The notes: a model not told the origin generated them from the letters alone. A stretch of 64,000 nucleotides of DNA from Paramecium pentaurelia (GCA_905183005.1 CAJJDO010000019.1:354008-418007), one strand, 5' to 3'; positions 23,808 through 36,922 are shown, numbered from the stretch's first letter. A program made the numbers and translations.

Positions 23808-25433
23808 TCAAACTAATAGATGATCAAATTATTTATTATTTTAAATAAAAGTTCTTACTTCATGTAATTCATGAAATTATTATTTCTTTAATAAAGATTT
23901 TGCTAATTCCATATAACGTTTATATAAAAAGAATGAAAATTCTTTATGCTTATTTTTAACTGATTTTTATGCCCATTTATCAAATTCACTTAAAGAATCA
24001 TCTATATCATAATTCTAAAATTTTGTAACATAGTTATTTCTTAGTTTTGGTTCCCCAGGGAATGTAAGAATCAGATGCATTAATAATACACCTAGAGCAT
24101 ATAAGATTTATTATTTGTATTCCATATAATCTTTAGTTTAAAGTTTTTGCAAATCTTGATAACATGAATATGAATGATTCAAATCTGCTAACATAACCTT
24201 CGTTATATAAATACATTACTTATATGTCTCCAGTGATACTTTTAGTGACCATGATACTTTCAGGTTTTAAATCTCCATGGACTATTTACTTTTTTTACAA
24301 ACACTCCAATCCACTTATAATCTAACAGAGAATATCATTTATGAGTTTGCCTTTCTATTCTTAAGGCATGGGATTCATATAAAAATATGAATAACTCAAT
24401 AGATTTTTAGATTATGAGATATATCCTGGATAAATACAATATTCTATCTAAGTATATAGAAATAATTAGTAATTTCTAATTTCCAGCCACCATTCATAGA
24501 GTCTGATAATGTTTGGATGTGAAATACGTTAAAGAGTACGCGCTTCTTAAATTTTGAGGTAATCTTAAATTGAACTTTTTGTGTTAAATATATCCTGAAA
24601 TGTAATATCTAAAGGTATATTTAATAATTAAATCTATAATTAGGTTGTTTTTTACTCTTTTAACAAAATAAATTTAATCATCCATAGGCTTATAGACATG
24701 ATATGTTGTGGTTTATTTCTATTAATCTATTTCTTCATTCAATACAATAAACTCATTTTTAAATTTATAATTTCTTAAAAATTGATTTTTAAAATCCTAC
24801 TAAATTTATTATTCTTTTTAAATATTGATATCAAAAAAATAGAGAGTCAACCTCACTTATTAGTCTTTTTATTCAATTGCCATTTTCCTGTTTACGAATT
24901 CATTAAAAATATTTTTATTTACGAAAATGAAAGCTGTAGATTTAATTTGATATGTAGATGTAATAAATCCTATATTAATATCTTAATAATAGATTCTAAA
25001 AAGAGAAGACTATTAAATCTATAATAAAAAATATATATTCATACTTTAAATTCCTATTTAGTTTAGAAATCAATAGTCTCTTGAGTAAGTCTTTTTTTGA
25101 TCGCTTTTTTAATAGCTTTAACAACCATTGTGATATGTCTAAAAAATGGATCATCATTAGAGAAATTAATTGTAATTAATGAAATCACTATTAGTTGTTA
25201 AAAATTATTATAATCTTCTGAATTTAAAAAATCATTCTTCTATTTTAAATTTTCTTCCTTTTTAAATATAGAAAATACAATACAAGTGTATGCATTATTT
25301 TATTTTTATCTGCATTTGGAATTTCAAGTTTTTCATTTTAAGTTTCAACAAAGACATCTTCAATGTAAAATTTACTATCCATCATATCATTAAATTACTA
25401 CATAAGAATTTCTCTATAAATTTACTTCTTCAT
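23808..25433 (-). CDS. Divergent protein kinase-like protein
   Basis: The C-terminal half is a protein kinase fold: YFVKRVKNN (possible ATP Lys), LKIQEARTLQRISHPNIIRL, YEWWLEI, then VHGDLKPESIMVT in place of H-R-D-L-K-P-x-N, and MLADLNHS in place of DFG. Arg of HRD and the metal-binding Asn are changed and DFG reads DLN; the D-x-W-(S/A)-x-G motif is replaced by QQILYALGVLL. It may be a pseudokinase. The N-terminal about 200 residues (EDVFVETQNEKLEIP, LFRIYYQDINIGFITSTYQI) may form a PH-like membrane-binding domain, seen in other ciliate kinases. Introns include a 26-nt one after KQEFK that removes a TGA. Start MKKQIYREIL chosen as the first Met of the open frame. Confidence 0.65.
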
Positions 25434-25761
25434 TATTATACTAGTGCATTTTATGTTATAAATAATAATTAATAAAAATTGAAAACATACTTAAATTCAA
25501 AATAATAATAAATAATCCTTCAATATTTTTTTTGATGATACAGAAATGTAATGAATAATATTAAATCAATTATTTATATGTCTAAATTATTTGACAAACA
25601 TATATTTTAATAATAATAATATATATTTTTGAATATTTTTTTATATTTATCATTAAATATTATGGACTAGAAATTACACTCTATTTATGAATTAAAATTA
25701 TATTTAAATAATGATTTTTAAAATAATAATTAAATATTATAATCTTAAAAATTGATACTCT
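25434..25761. other. Intergenic, no gene seen
   Basis: About 330 bp of very AT-rich DNA between two minus-strand genes; it should contain the promoter of the kinase-like gene. No motif assigned. Confidence 0.4.
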
Positions 25762-28700
25762 TCACAAAATATAAGATTTATATAAGATCTTACTCTTTTT
25801 GAAGTAGGGATGTTACTCCAAAACAAACTAAACAGTCTTTACATTTATTTCTTTCTAAGTCAATAATGGATTATCATTATCCATATTATTTAATCTTAAT
25901 ATATAAATTAGTACAATACCTTGTTTTTATATAATTTCTTCCTGTTAATAATTACCTTTCAAAACTTCTTTGAACATCTTGTAATTTTTAGTCTAATTGA
26001 TCATCTTCAACAATATCTATAATTTGTTATTATTAACCTTTATATTTTTCTGACTCTTCATCTGAATCCATCATATTATCATTATTCTCTCTTTTACAGA
26101 GGAAATCTTAAACTTAATTCCATAATTCTGCTCCTCTTTTTATTTTTTTTCTTAATACTTCTTCTAATTCAGGATGTTCTTCTTTCCACTTATTTTTTCT
26201 TATTTTGTTTTTCAATTTTTCCTCTTAAAGTGGTTCTATTTCTATTAAAAAATTCCTGAATTCTATTTACCTCTATATTGGTGTATAATCACACAATTCA
26301 TAATATAATTAATTCTTATTTTCACTGCTAGTTAACAATGCTATATCAAGATAAGAATTTTTTTAAGGTCCAAATTTTCCTTACAATTCTTAATTTTATT
26401 TATATTTGGTCATTAAATTATCATTTGGAGAAACAGATTTATTTTAAAATACTTTAAATTCATATCCTGGTTTTTAAGTTATAGCAACTTAGAATACTTT
26501 TCCTAAAAGTTACTTCATATATAAACTAAATTATTCATTTATAAATGTCAAAACTGATTAATCTTCAATTTAAAATTCCTTATATTTTTAATCCTATCTA
26601 ATAATAGATAACTTTTTTTATATTTCTGTCATTTATAAAATAGATAATTTAATTTAAGGAGTGTTTATGACTGTTCTATTAAAATTCTTTTCAAATTCTT
26701 CTTTATACCTTGGATATTATTTCTTTAACACTTCTTTTATATAAGGGTCTTGGAAAGTATTAAAATCTTTTGATAATTTATCATTAAGTTAAGATAAGGA
26801 TGAAGGACCAATTAATTATTTAAAATAGTCCTCAACTTTCTTTTTAATTAAATTATCATTATTCTATTTAAATTCCTAATTTCCAACTTATATCCAAAAA
26901 TTCTTTGACCACTAGAATTATTCTATTTCATTTAATGGTAATTTAAATTATTTTTTATATTCAATAATCTCAGAAATAATTAATTATCTACTAGCCTATC
27001 TTTAAAATACTTCAATACATTTATTTTAAAAATTTTAATTATTATTTTATTAAACTTCTTTTATTAATTAAGCTTTATAGATTTTTAATTCTTAAAATTA
27101 AGTTGATAAAGTATCTTATTAATTAAATTCTAATTATGTTTTTTCATTCATTAAATTAGACAATTTCTTTAATATATCACTATTTCTAAATTAATCTTCA
27201 CTTTTAATTACAGCTTTTTAGTCAAAACTAAAAAACTTAGAAGTAAAAACACAAATTGCATTATATGTTGTAGAATTATAATCAGATATGTTCTTCATTT
27301 AACTAAATATTGGAAATGATTCAGTAATTGGTTTGCAAAGAGAAGATTCACCAACAAAAATAGGTAAAGTAATATAAAAATTATAGATATTCTTTGCGAT
27401 TTGAAATTATTATTCAAAAGTATATAAATCTTTTTAAGCAATCATAAATTCTATAAATTTATTTATTTCATTTTAATCTTTATCTTTAAATGCAATTGCA
27501 ATAAATCTAACTCTTTCTAATTTTTCAAAAAAGAATTATTTTTATGGTCTAAAGAAACTCAAACCTTTAAATAAAGCAGGTAAGAAAATTACAAAAGGAT
27601 TATCTTTTACAAAATTATTTATAAAAATAGGTATTAAATCTTTATAGATGTCACCCTATTAATTTTATCTTTCTGCCTCTTTTAAAATATATTATTCACA
27701 AATTTAACCAATTTTCTCTTCCCTTTAAAATATTTCTTGATAATGACCTAATTCCTTTCTCTAATAATCTTATTTTAATTTTTTTTAATTTAAAGAATAA
27801 GTGTTAAAAAATTATTAAGCTAATTATTTATTAGATCTTTCACTTAATAAAAATTTTAATCTTGACTAATATTGGAATGGAAAAGTTTTAAAAAAAATTG
27901 CTTTTTATTCCTTTTCTTCCTTTTCCCCTTCTAAGATTGAATCATTTAATTTTTCAAATATTTTTGAAAAATTCTTTAAATTTTGGCTACAATCATGAAT
28001 TAATTGAAATTCAAAGGTTTTTAAATCATTAATCAATTTAATTTTTTAATTGAAATTAATTTAAAGCATAACTTTAATTAATTTATTATTTATATTAGGA
28101 AAGAGAGATTCAAGAATTTATATAGAGTTGTAACCCAAATTACTTCCATATTTATTAAAATAATCTGATGTTATTTAGGTATTTGCTTTTACATTTAATT
28201 ATGCTAAAATTTAATCAAATGTTCTATTTAAATTAGCTTTATTTGTGTTTTACATCATATCATAAGCTATATCTAAAATAGTATCTAATTATTCTTTATC
28301 AATTTTTGCTTCAACAATTAATGCACAAAATAAATAAAGATAATTCCATCTAAATCTTAGAAATGATAATATTAATTATTAAACATTTTAAATTATATTA
28401 AATGCAATATTAGCTTCTTCTAAAGTTGTACTTCTTTACAATTCTGAATATAAACTAAAATAAATTTCAATCCACTTTTCAAATTATGCAATATTAAATT
28501 TTTTTGGAACTTCACAAGAATTGATTTCTTATTTGATAAATTCTATCAATTTTTTTTTGAATGAAAAACATTATCCTTTCAAATTTCTAACACGTTTTGA
28601 TTTTAAACTTTTATAAAAATATTTTACAGATGGAATATCAATAAAAGAATAATAATCCTTTTGTGAATCCAAAATATCTTTTTCTAGTTCTAGTAATTAT

Positions 28701-29908
28701 TTTTACAAATCTGATTTATTTTCTTTGATTTTTTTTGCTGAATTAACAAAATAATATGAATTTAGATAATAATTTAATTTATCTACAAATATATATCCTA
28801 ATATTTTCTCAATACCTTTAATCTATTTTTCTTAAACAAGGTAATCTTTAAAAGCATAAATATCTGTGAAGTTTTAGCTTCGATACTTTTCTTATAAATC
28901 TGGGGGAAGATTAAATAAAAACTTTTCTTATAAACTATTTGTCTATTTAGGTGTGTTACTTTAATCATCTGTAACTATTTATGTAAGTAATTCCTATTCT
29001 TGCATATTTAAACATTCAAAGACAGCCATTTCAAATTCTTATGGAGTATTACCTGTAAAGGTTGAATAAATTTAATCAATTTTTGTTAAAATACTTTTTG
29101 TAATTGCAGAATTTGTACAATTTGGAGATTGCATATAATCTCTTGCAATCTTTTTGTAATAAATAAAATTCATATGTTTGAATGCTTCATCAGAACCTTT
29201 AAGAAATGCTTTTTCATAAAAATGAGCTATCCATTAAAAAATTATATACCCAAGACTTCATAATATTTTTGATTTATATAATGACTTAAATCTGAAGTTT
29301 ATATTGGTCTATTTCTAAATTTGTATTTATTCAAAATATTATTTAATACTTTAAAGGCTTTTTAGAGGGTATCTTTTTATACATAAGAATTAAAGAGCAT
29401 TTTGAATAACTCTTATAGAAATATTAATAGTCTTGGATCTAATATGAAAAATAAAATTACTTTGATTTTATTATCCTATTATTTTGCAAATTTATTAGAT
29501 TTATTAATCAGCAGATAAATCCTTTTCAATTGTTTAAAGCAATATAATTTCTTCATTATTTTGAGGATCCTAGTACATTTCTTTTTTAATAAAAAATATA
29601 ATAAATATAATATAATCAAATTTGAATCAACTAAATAATAAAAAAGTCTCTCTTTATATATTTCAATATACTCTAACCTTTCTAAATAACAAAAGTCATT
29701 TTAGATATTCCTCTTATTTCTTTTATTTTTAAAATCTTATCTATAATCCTATTTTAATCAACTAGATCAAGAGAATTATAATTATTTTTAATCTAATTTG
29801 AAAAGTACATAAATTTCTTAAAGCCATCTTTCTCAAAAACACTTTTTTTCTAATATTTTGACGACTCTAGAATCAAAATGACAAGAGTATTATATAAAGG
29901 ATTGACAT
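25762..29908 (-). CDS. Very large orphan protein, mostly helical
   Basis: A frame open over some 4 kb with few introns encodes roughly 1,300 residues. I do not recognise it. It is rich in Lys, Asn, Gln and Phe and reads as alternating helices, like a HEAT-type or scaffold protein: GYNSIQILESLFPNINNKL, IYKDLIPIFINNFVKDNPF, LPALFKGLSFFRPQ. Near the C-terminus comes a possibly conserved block, QLLGKVFQVAITQKPGYEF, TKYKQNQELQGKFGPQKNS, LCDYTPIQRQIEFRNFLIE and LEEVLRKKIKRGAELWNQV, before an acidic tail DSDEESEKYKG. The start is unresolved: the coding frame is open upstream of MYFSNQIKNNYN with no clear first Met, and the end depends on an intron near 25890. RPA1 lies directly upstream on the same strand. 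Confidence 0.6.
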
Positions 29909-29969
29909 TTTCAATTATTTAATGATTAATAATAATAATTCAATAGATAAAATATAAAAAATATACAAA

Positions 29970-31905
29970 TCAATTATTTTGCTTTAGCATTTATGTTATC
30001 TAATTATAAAGTTCTTCATTATCACTAATCACATCATCCTAAATAATTGATGTTATGTAGAATTTAGGTCTATTTTCATCATTATATGTTTCTATCTTTG
30101 CTACTATTAAGAATCTTTATTATTAAAAATTTGCTCTTTTAATATAATCATCTTTCTCTATCTACGATTTTTTTTAGAATTCTTCACATGGAACTTCTAC
30201 AATTTATATATATATATAAATACATAATACTTATTATCCTAAACCGTCAGGCAAAATTACAATTAGATTTCCTGTTGTATCTACAATTTTAGCATTAAAC
30301 ATATATTTGTAACAGGGCTTATCATAATTTAAATTGCAATTTTAACAATTATATTACTTTGTTTATTGTATATAGATAATTTTTCTTTTACAATTCTCAC
30401 ATGCTTCATAATATAATTATTTAGTAAATATATTTGTTATAAAGGCTTTGATTTCATAGAATTTTACTAGCTTATTGTCTCTAATTCCTTCAAAGTCTTT
30501 TTTTATTTATTCAATATATGATAAAGCAAATTTCTTTTTTGATTCTTTTGGTTTTGATTCTAAGAAATCTTTATTTTAACAATAAAATTCATAAAATTCT
30601 CGAAATCCATTAATTTTTTCTAAATGAGATAAATCCTTTTCATATATAGTTGAATTTGTAACTGTTAAACTTCTAACCGTTTAGTAATCAGTAACTTTTA
30701 ATCCTCTAAATGCTACGATTTCATCTTTTTAAAATTACCATTTTTCTGCCTATGATCCCCAAAGAGTTATGTCTATTCCTCTTTAAGTCTGATCATATAA
30801 TGTAATGATTTTCTTAGATTTATTTTCATTTGACTTTGTCATTATTTATATAATAGGTTTAATATCAATTACAACTCCAAGTACATCACATCTATCATCT
30901 AATGATAAATTATCAATATCTTCAATAGTTTTAATTTAGAATGAAAAAACATCAATGTCTTTATCATCTTAGGTAAGAGATATTTTTGAAAATAATTCAA
31001 AATGTAATTGATAATCACTTTAATTTTGATTTTTGGTTGAATATCTATTTGTTTTTACTTAACCATTTTCAAAATAATAAACTTTTCCAATTTCTATTTA
31101 ATCATAAAATTTATCACATATAGTATTAAAGAATATTCCTTAAATAGTTTATTTATCAGAGTCTATAATTTCAATGGTAAATAAGTGTCCTTTATTATTT
31201 TTAAATGGAGTAATATCTGATTTTTAAATAACTCTTCCTTTAATTTTGAATCCTCTCATTCCAGGATAGAGTTCTGATATTTTTAATATATTTTAATCAG
31301 AAGGTGATTAATATATTTGATTTTCTATTGGTTTAAATTATTATTGTTTTTAATTGATTGAGAGTTTAATCCCAGATTTAGTTTACATTTAATCAAAACT
31401 ATCATTTTCATATTTTTATTATTGTTATAATTGTATGGATTATTTTTTATTTTCATTTATTTGGAACATATGAGGAGCTTTTGGAAATTAAATTTCATTA
31501 TTTCCATTTGGATTTGTAAAATTCTAAACATGTAAATTAAATAAATACCATCTTTTTATAATCATCATAAGGCAATGGTTAACCAACTTAAATTTTATCT
31601 AAATATAAGACTTCATAGTTGATTACTAAATAATATGTTTATTTAATCTTTAATTCTAAGATTCTAATAATGGGTTTCATTTTTGAGGTATTTGATAATA
31701 TTGAAGGACTTAGATTAAGTATTAGCATATTCATTTTTGCAAATCCATCACTACATATACATGAATATAGAGTCCCATTTTTTGTATTCATATCATTCTT
31801 TTATTCTATTTCTAAAATTTAAACACAATATTTTATTGTATCATTACGGTATTCCTTCATACTTTTTAAAGCTTCATAAGTTAAATGTGTAACTCTTTCT
31901 GTCAT
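29970..31905 (-). CDS. RPA1: Replication protein A large subunit
   Basis: The single-stranded-DNA-binding subunit of RPA, acting in replication, repair and recombination. The N-terminal OB fold reads YCVQILEIEQKNDMNTKNG. DNA-binding domains A and B contain YPGMRGFKIKGRVIQKSD, PFKNNKGHLFTIEIIDSD and RCDVLGVVIDIKPI, DQTQRGIDITLWGSQAEKW. Domain C keeps the zinc ribbon: YEACENCKRK and YNCQNCNLNYDKPC. The product of about 630 residues matches RPA70. Start MTERVTHLTYEALKSM, stop TGA after MLKQNN. An intron lies near the zinc-ribbon end (GLGQQ). The orphan gene follows 60 bp downstream on the same strand. Confidence 0.93.
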
Positions 31906-32856
31906 ATTTCAATTCACTATTATTAGTTTAATTTCTGATTTTTTTAATTCTGTAAAAATTGCGCCTTAATGTATAATAATAAAAGTATTGTAAAAAATAT
32001 ATTAATTACTTTTAAAATAGATAGATTAAGATTTATCAAAATATATATATATATAAATCATTTTTATCAAAATTAAAGTTAAAATTAATTACTTTACATC
32101 CAATAAACAATCCAAATCAAAATATTTTAATATAAGAATTCAAAAACAAATTATTTATATTCCAAAAAAATCTCTATAACTTATCATTTTTTTTCAAGAT
32201 AATTTAGGATCTCTAAAGATACTCTTTGTTCTTAATTCATTTCTAAACAATAAACTTGCCAGATTTTGATTTGATAAGTTAAAGTAGCAATCAATCAAGA
32301 AAAGAGTAAACCAGAGGATCTTTAGGAATTTTCAAAGGTGTCATCTAAATTTAAATGATATTTTAATCATTTTTTCCTTTTTAAAAAACTCTAATAAAGT
32401 ATATAATATATTAAATATTATTTCATTTTCTCAATCAATTAACTTTTTAAGGTTGTAATAAAGGTTAATAGTGATGAAATCAGTTGCAATAACTAATATA
32501 TCAATTTATAAACCATATTATTGTTTACTAATTTTTAGTAACAAACAATATACCAGCAAATTGCCAACTTCCATTCTTCATGGTTATATAAACAACTTGA
32601 AAGTACTCCTAATAGGAAATAAATTAGTTAAATATTCTTAAATACAAAATTTTAGACTACTAATAACATTAAAATTAATCTTAACATCAATGTTTTAATA
32701 TTAATTTTATCAATAAGGGTATCCTTAAAAGTTATTTTAGACTCAAATCATAAACTTTAATTTATCTTTTTATTTTTAATTGTTAAATCCTTTTTAATTG
32801 TTAGATCCTTAATACTTTGACCATAAAATCAAATTGAGGAATAGATAATCAAGACA
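31906..32856. other. Long intergenic stretch upstream of tRNA-Ile
   Basis: About 950 bp without a supported protein gene. It should include the RPA1 promoter and sequences upstream of the tRNA. Two short T-rich blocks near 32760-32815 repeat the string TTTTTAATTGTTA with small changes. No RNA fold could be assigned. Confidence 0.4.
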
Positions 32857-32930
32857 GGTCTCGTAGCTCAGTTGGTTAGAGCGTCAGTCTAATAAGCTGA
32901 CGGTCGAGGGTTCGATCCCCTCCGAGACCA
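32857..32930 (+). tRNA. tRNA-Ile (anticodon AAU)
   Basis: A complete intronless cloverleaf of 74 nt. Acceptor stem GGTCTCG pairs with CGAGACC, followed by discriminator A; the D arm starts GCTC with loop AGTTGGTTA. The anticodon stem is TCAGT/GCTGA with loop CTAATAA, so the anticodon is AAT (read as inosine at 34), decoding Ile AUU/AUC. T arm GAGGG-TTCGATC-CCCTC. Internal promoter boxes A (TAGCTCAGTTGG) and B (GGTTCGATCCC) are intact. CCA is not encoded, as usual for eukaryotes. Confidence 0.97.
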
Positions 32931-32936
32931 TTTTTT
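32931..32936 (+). terminator. RNA polymerase III terminator of tRNA-Ile
   Basis: A run of six T residues immediately follows the discriminator base, the usual termination signal for polymerase III. Confidence 0.8.
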
Positions 32937-33562
32937 ATCTTTATCTTTAAATTTATTTAAATTTTTTTGTAGAGATATTTATTGCAATCATGATTTGGAA
33001 TAGATTTCAATAGTTTTTATTTAAATTTTGATAAATAAATATTAACAATGGATTACTCCAAGAAATTTCCTAAATTCTAATTATTCTTATTTATATTCAT
33101 AAACAATAGAATTGGCTAATTAAAAATATATCCAGTAATGCTTCAAGAAGTAAATAGATTAAGTATCAATTTTGATTATAGATGTTTAAATTTAGAGATT
33201 GTAAAACAGACCAAAAATAAAATTAATGGTTTTTCTTCAAATCTAAATTCCTTATAATTTATTTGCTCTATTAATATTTCTACTATATAAAATGATAATA
33301 TAAGAATTCTTATTAAATTTTCTTTTTTTTTCCTACTGTAATTAAAAAATATAATTGTATATTAAATTTATATTAATGATAATTTAATGAATTATTTTAA
33401 AGAATCAATTTGATTTTGTTTATAATTACAATTCATTTATACATTTATAGTTATAAAAATGATCTGTAAAGAAATAGTTAAAGAATTTATATTATTTTCT
33501 GAAGAACTATTCACATTTAATTAATAAAGGAAATCTTTTAATTTAAAAATATAATTATTATT
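32937..33562. other. Intergenic, no gene seen
   Basis: About 625 bp of AT-rich DNA between tRNA-Ile and the ribosomal P1 gene; no coding frame of note. It should contain the P1 promoter at its 3' end. Confidence 0.4.
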
Positions 33563-33911
33563 ATGGCAAATTAAGCAACAGCAGTAGCATACGCAGCTCT
33601 TTTATTGGCTGGATCCAAAACTCCATTAACAGTTGAAAATGTTGAAAAACTTACAAAGAAAGTATTCATAAATTGAAATATTTTTACAGGCTGGTGTAAA
33701 TGTTCCATCATAATTGGCAACCTAATTCGTCAGAGCCTTTGAAGGAAAAGACATTATAAGTCTTCTTTCAGTCGGAGGAGGTTCAGGCTCAGCACCAGCT
33801 GCTTAACCAACTTAAGCTGCTGCCAAACCAGCTGAAGCACCAAAAGTAGCTGAAAAACCAAAGGACCCAGAACCTGAAGAAGATGTTGATATGGGAGGTT
33901 TGTTTGATTGA
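33563..33911 (+). CDS. RPLP1: 60S acidic ribosomal protein P1
   Basis: A small acidic stalk protein of the large ribosomal subunit that binds translation GTPases. The N-terminal helical domain reads AVAYAALLLAGSKTPLTVEN, VEKLTKKAGVNVPSQLAT. This is followed by FEGKDIISLLSVGGG, an Ala/Pro hinge, an acidic stretch, and the canonical conserved end EEDVDMGGLFD. One intron at 33662-33689 (28 nt, ending CAG) separates TKK from AGVNV. Length of about 106 residues fits P1/P2; the AGVNV motif points to P1 rather than P2. Confidence 0.93.
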
Positions 33912-34692
33912 GTTAAATTACAACAGTACATTAAAATATATTAAACTTTGCAAATTATTAGGGCATTCTCTTCATTTATACAAATTAAAGAATTTATTTT
34001 CTATGTTTTAATTAAAAAATATTTTAATCAAATTATGTAATTCTAATCTCTAAGGAAATTAGTTTAAATAATAAAATATTAGGATTTAGTAAAATAACAA
34101 ATACTTCGATTTATATTTCTTTATAAGTTATACCTATTAATAGATAGATTGAAATTATTAATTTATTTAATATAGTAATGTTGAAGTTAAGATGATAGTA
34201 AATAATAAATCTTTATGTCAGCAATCCACTTTAGTTTAATCAATGTATCAAATAGTAAGATAGAGTTTATTAAGGATAAATTGCTGAGTTAAATAATAAA
34301 ATAGTGATGAAATGATTAATAACCTCATAAATAATTATCATCCACTCTGTTTTTCTTATATAAAATAATAGTTTCTCTTAAAATTCATAATAAATAATAG
34401 AATGTCAAACTACATATAGATATCTAGCATTTTATATGAGTTGATAACCTATTAAATTCATTATAAAATTCTTGAATCTACAAGTGATAATTATTTCCCT
34501 TATATATATGAGGATAATAAAAAATCAAAGATATAACCAAATATAAAACATATCTTTGATTGAAATCAACGAATATTAATTGATTAATTAATGAATAATA
34601 AATCATTGATTATAGTTCACATAGAAAAAACTGCCATTCGATAATTATTATAGCCAGAAGAATTATTTATTAAATAATACTTATTTTTTAAA
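33912..34692. other. Intergenic, no gene seen
   Basis: About 780 bp between P1 and the small membrane protein. Short TGA-free frames exist on both strands, but none has a motif or sustained coding composition. Confidence 0.4.
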
Positions 34693-35037
34693 ATGTCTTT
34701 CATTTTTTGTGTCTTATTAATAGCTCCATTATTCTTATTAATAGGAATATATAAACTATGTTTCCAAAGAAAACTTGGAAATAGGAGAGATTAATTTGGT
34801 ACATTACATGAGAGAATGAAAAAAAAATTATTTTTTGGATATGCTGAATTAATCAATACTATGTCAAATGAAGACCTAAAAGTATTACAATAAACATATG
34901 AGAACACAATAAAAAATGCTTAATCAATTAAAGTATAAGGTGTAAAGAAAGCTAAAAATCTATCAAAAAGACTTAAAAAAGTATTATTTGTAGATGAATT
35001 GGATCAAATTACAACTGAATAATCTACTTTAATATGA
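34693..35037 (+). CDS. Small single-pass membrane protein
   Basis: A 114-residue protein in one uninterrupted frame. It opens with a strong hydrophobic helix, MSFIFCVLLIAPLFLLIGIY, followed by basic residues (KLCFQRKLGNRRDQ), suggesting a membrane anchor with the rest in the cytosol. The remainder is helical and charged (ELINTMSNEDLKVLQQTYE, GVKKAKNLSKRLKKVLF). No family recognised. The start is unambiguous since no upstream Met lies in frame close by. Confidence 0.6.
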
Positions 35038-35397
35038 ATATAATTTGTAACAATCTATAGACTCTAGATTTAAATAAATTATACAAATCTAAATTTGTTT
35101 GTATTCCTTTTTTTATATTCAAAAACAAATCTTTAAAATATTATAGAATTAACCATATTAGAAAAAGAATAAAATAAAAATAACAAGTCTGATTTCAATA
35201 TATTCTTTCATAATATAATAATAAATTAATTTAATATGGATAAGTTTGATCTAAAATAAAACTATAAAAAAAATGATAGTAAATCATCTCTAATTAATTT
35301 TATATAGCATTCTTATTTCTTTAGATAACTCATATTTTGGTATTATTATTTTGTTATTAAATTTATCGTTAATATTTTAAAATATTATTTATTAACT
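35038..35397. other. Intergenic, no gene seen
   Basis: About 360 bp of AT-rich DNA before the coiled-coil gene; no coding character. Confidence 0.4.
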
Positions 35398-36273
35398 ATG
35401 TAACAAACTCGATCGCCTTTATCACCAATTGATTCAAATCAGAACACTTATAGATCTCAAACTTCTAAGACTTAAGATATAAATTATTAGATTCAATTCT
35501 AAATAACAAAATAAAAACTTTCGACTGTCCCTGATTCTCGATAAGATAATAATGCTGTGTATATGAGTCCTAGAAATACTAAACTAAAAACTTAAACCAT
35601 TCTTTCTCCTAATTGTAGATCACCCTTAACAACAAGGAAAGAAATAAAAACTATTTAGTCTCCTTATAACTTATCTATTCATTCAGCTTAATCACCTATT
35701 AAAATAGGAAATACTACTACTCATAATATTAAATAAGAACTTGATTATATTAAATAAAAAAACAATAATCTATAGAAGTAAATACTTAATTTGACTTCTG
35801 AAATTCAACGCGGTTAATCAAATACTCTTATAAAGGAGTTACAATAAAAAATCTAATTATTAACTTAGATGAATGAAAAATTAACTTAAGAGAATAAAGA
35901 ATTATAATAAAAAGGAGACTTGAATTAACTTAAATAAAATATTGAATAATAAATATAATAAATAAAAGAAAATGAGAAAAAATTGAATGAAATATAAGAG
36001 AATTAGTAAAAATATGAAATTTCTAATCTTGATCTTGTAAAGAACTCTACAACTGACTATATTACTTAATTGATTCTTGATCTAGAGGAAAGAGTTCACA
36101 TTTTGATAGTTGAAAATGCTAATTTAAATAAAGTTTTCAATTAGAGAATTAAATTAAATGAAAGATTTAACACTTTGGAGTTATAATTGAAATAAGCTTA
36201 AGTATAGTTTTAGAAAGTAAAGGTTGAAGAAAAATTAGTAAAAACGAAATATAATTAAATAAAGAAAAAATGA
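35398..36273 (+). CDS. Coiled-coil protein with Ser/Pro-rich N-terminus
   Basis: A 291-residue protein in one uninterrupted frame. The first 110 residues are disordered and rich in Ser, Thr and Pro (MQQTRSPLSPIDSNQN, DSRQDNNAVYMSPRNTKLK, SPNCRSPLTTRKEIKT), with several SP/TP sites that kinases could use. The rest is a long coiled coil (ELDYIKQKNNNLQKQILNL, LLTQMNEKLTQENKELQQK, LILDLEERVHILIVENANLN) ending Lys-rich. Such proteins are abundant at ciliate basal bodies and cortical structures, but nothing here fixes the role. Confidence 0.65.
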
Positions 36274-36312
36274 AATTTAAAATCTGTTTTTATAATTATA
36301 TATATATCAAAA

Positions 36313-36638
36313 ATGAATAATAATGAAGCAAAACCATAAACACATTAGGCTAAAGCAAGATTAAAGGCTGCTAGATCTATTTTTGAATTAGCTGACACTA
36401 ATAAAGATGGTTTCATTACTTTTGATGAAGTATTATTAAATTTATTATAAAGGTACCAAAATTGTTAATTGAAACAAATAAGTTGATTTCAGAAGAGAAA
36501 TATGTGCCTACTAACGAGGAAATAGAAAGTTGGATTAAAATGACAGATTTAAATAAGGATAAGAAGGTTAGTATACATGAATTTGAAGTTTTAATATTAA
36601 AAGCCCTTCAAGCTTAAGGAATTGATTTAGATGGATGA
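36313..36638 (+). CDS. EF-hand calcium-binding protein
   Basis: A small protein of about 100 residues with two EF-hand loops: DTNKDGFITFDE (a canonical 12-residue Ca-binding loop) and DLNKDKKVSIHEFE (also complete, with a Lys at the Gly6 position). The first loop is interrupted at its end by a 23-nt intron (ending AAG). The start MNNNEAKPQTHQAK is the only Met before the first helix. Probable calcium sensor of the calmodulin superfamily; the partner is unknown. Confidence 0.85.
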
Positions 36639-36922
36639 TAATTATTTTATATATATATCATTTATATGATTTTTAGTATTCATTTTTATACAATTATATA
36701 TCTATTTTTTTTAATAAAGTTAGAGAATTATTCATTTGTTTTATAGAATAAGTATTAGTTTATCAATCAATTCGTTTTTTATTGAATTGAGATCCTTATG
36801 TTAATTTTATAATGATCTTATTTTCAATTTATTTGGGTATGTAAAGTATATGAATTTATTAAATATTAAGGCTTGTTTTTTCTTTTATTTTCAAAAAATA
36901 TATTAAAAGATTTTCATTAACA

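Noticed and set aside
33912..34692. Short plus-strand frames between P1 and the small membrane protein
   Set aside because: All are brief, lack motifs and have composition like surrounding non-coding DNA.
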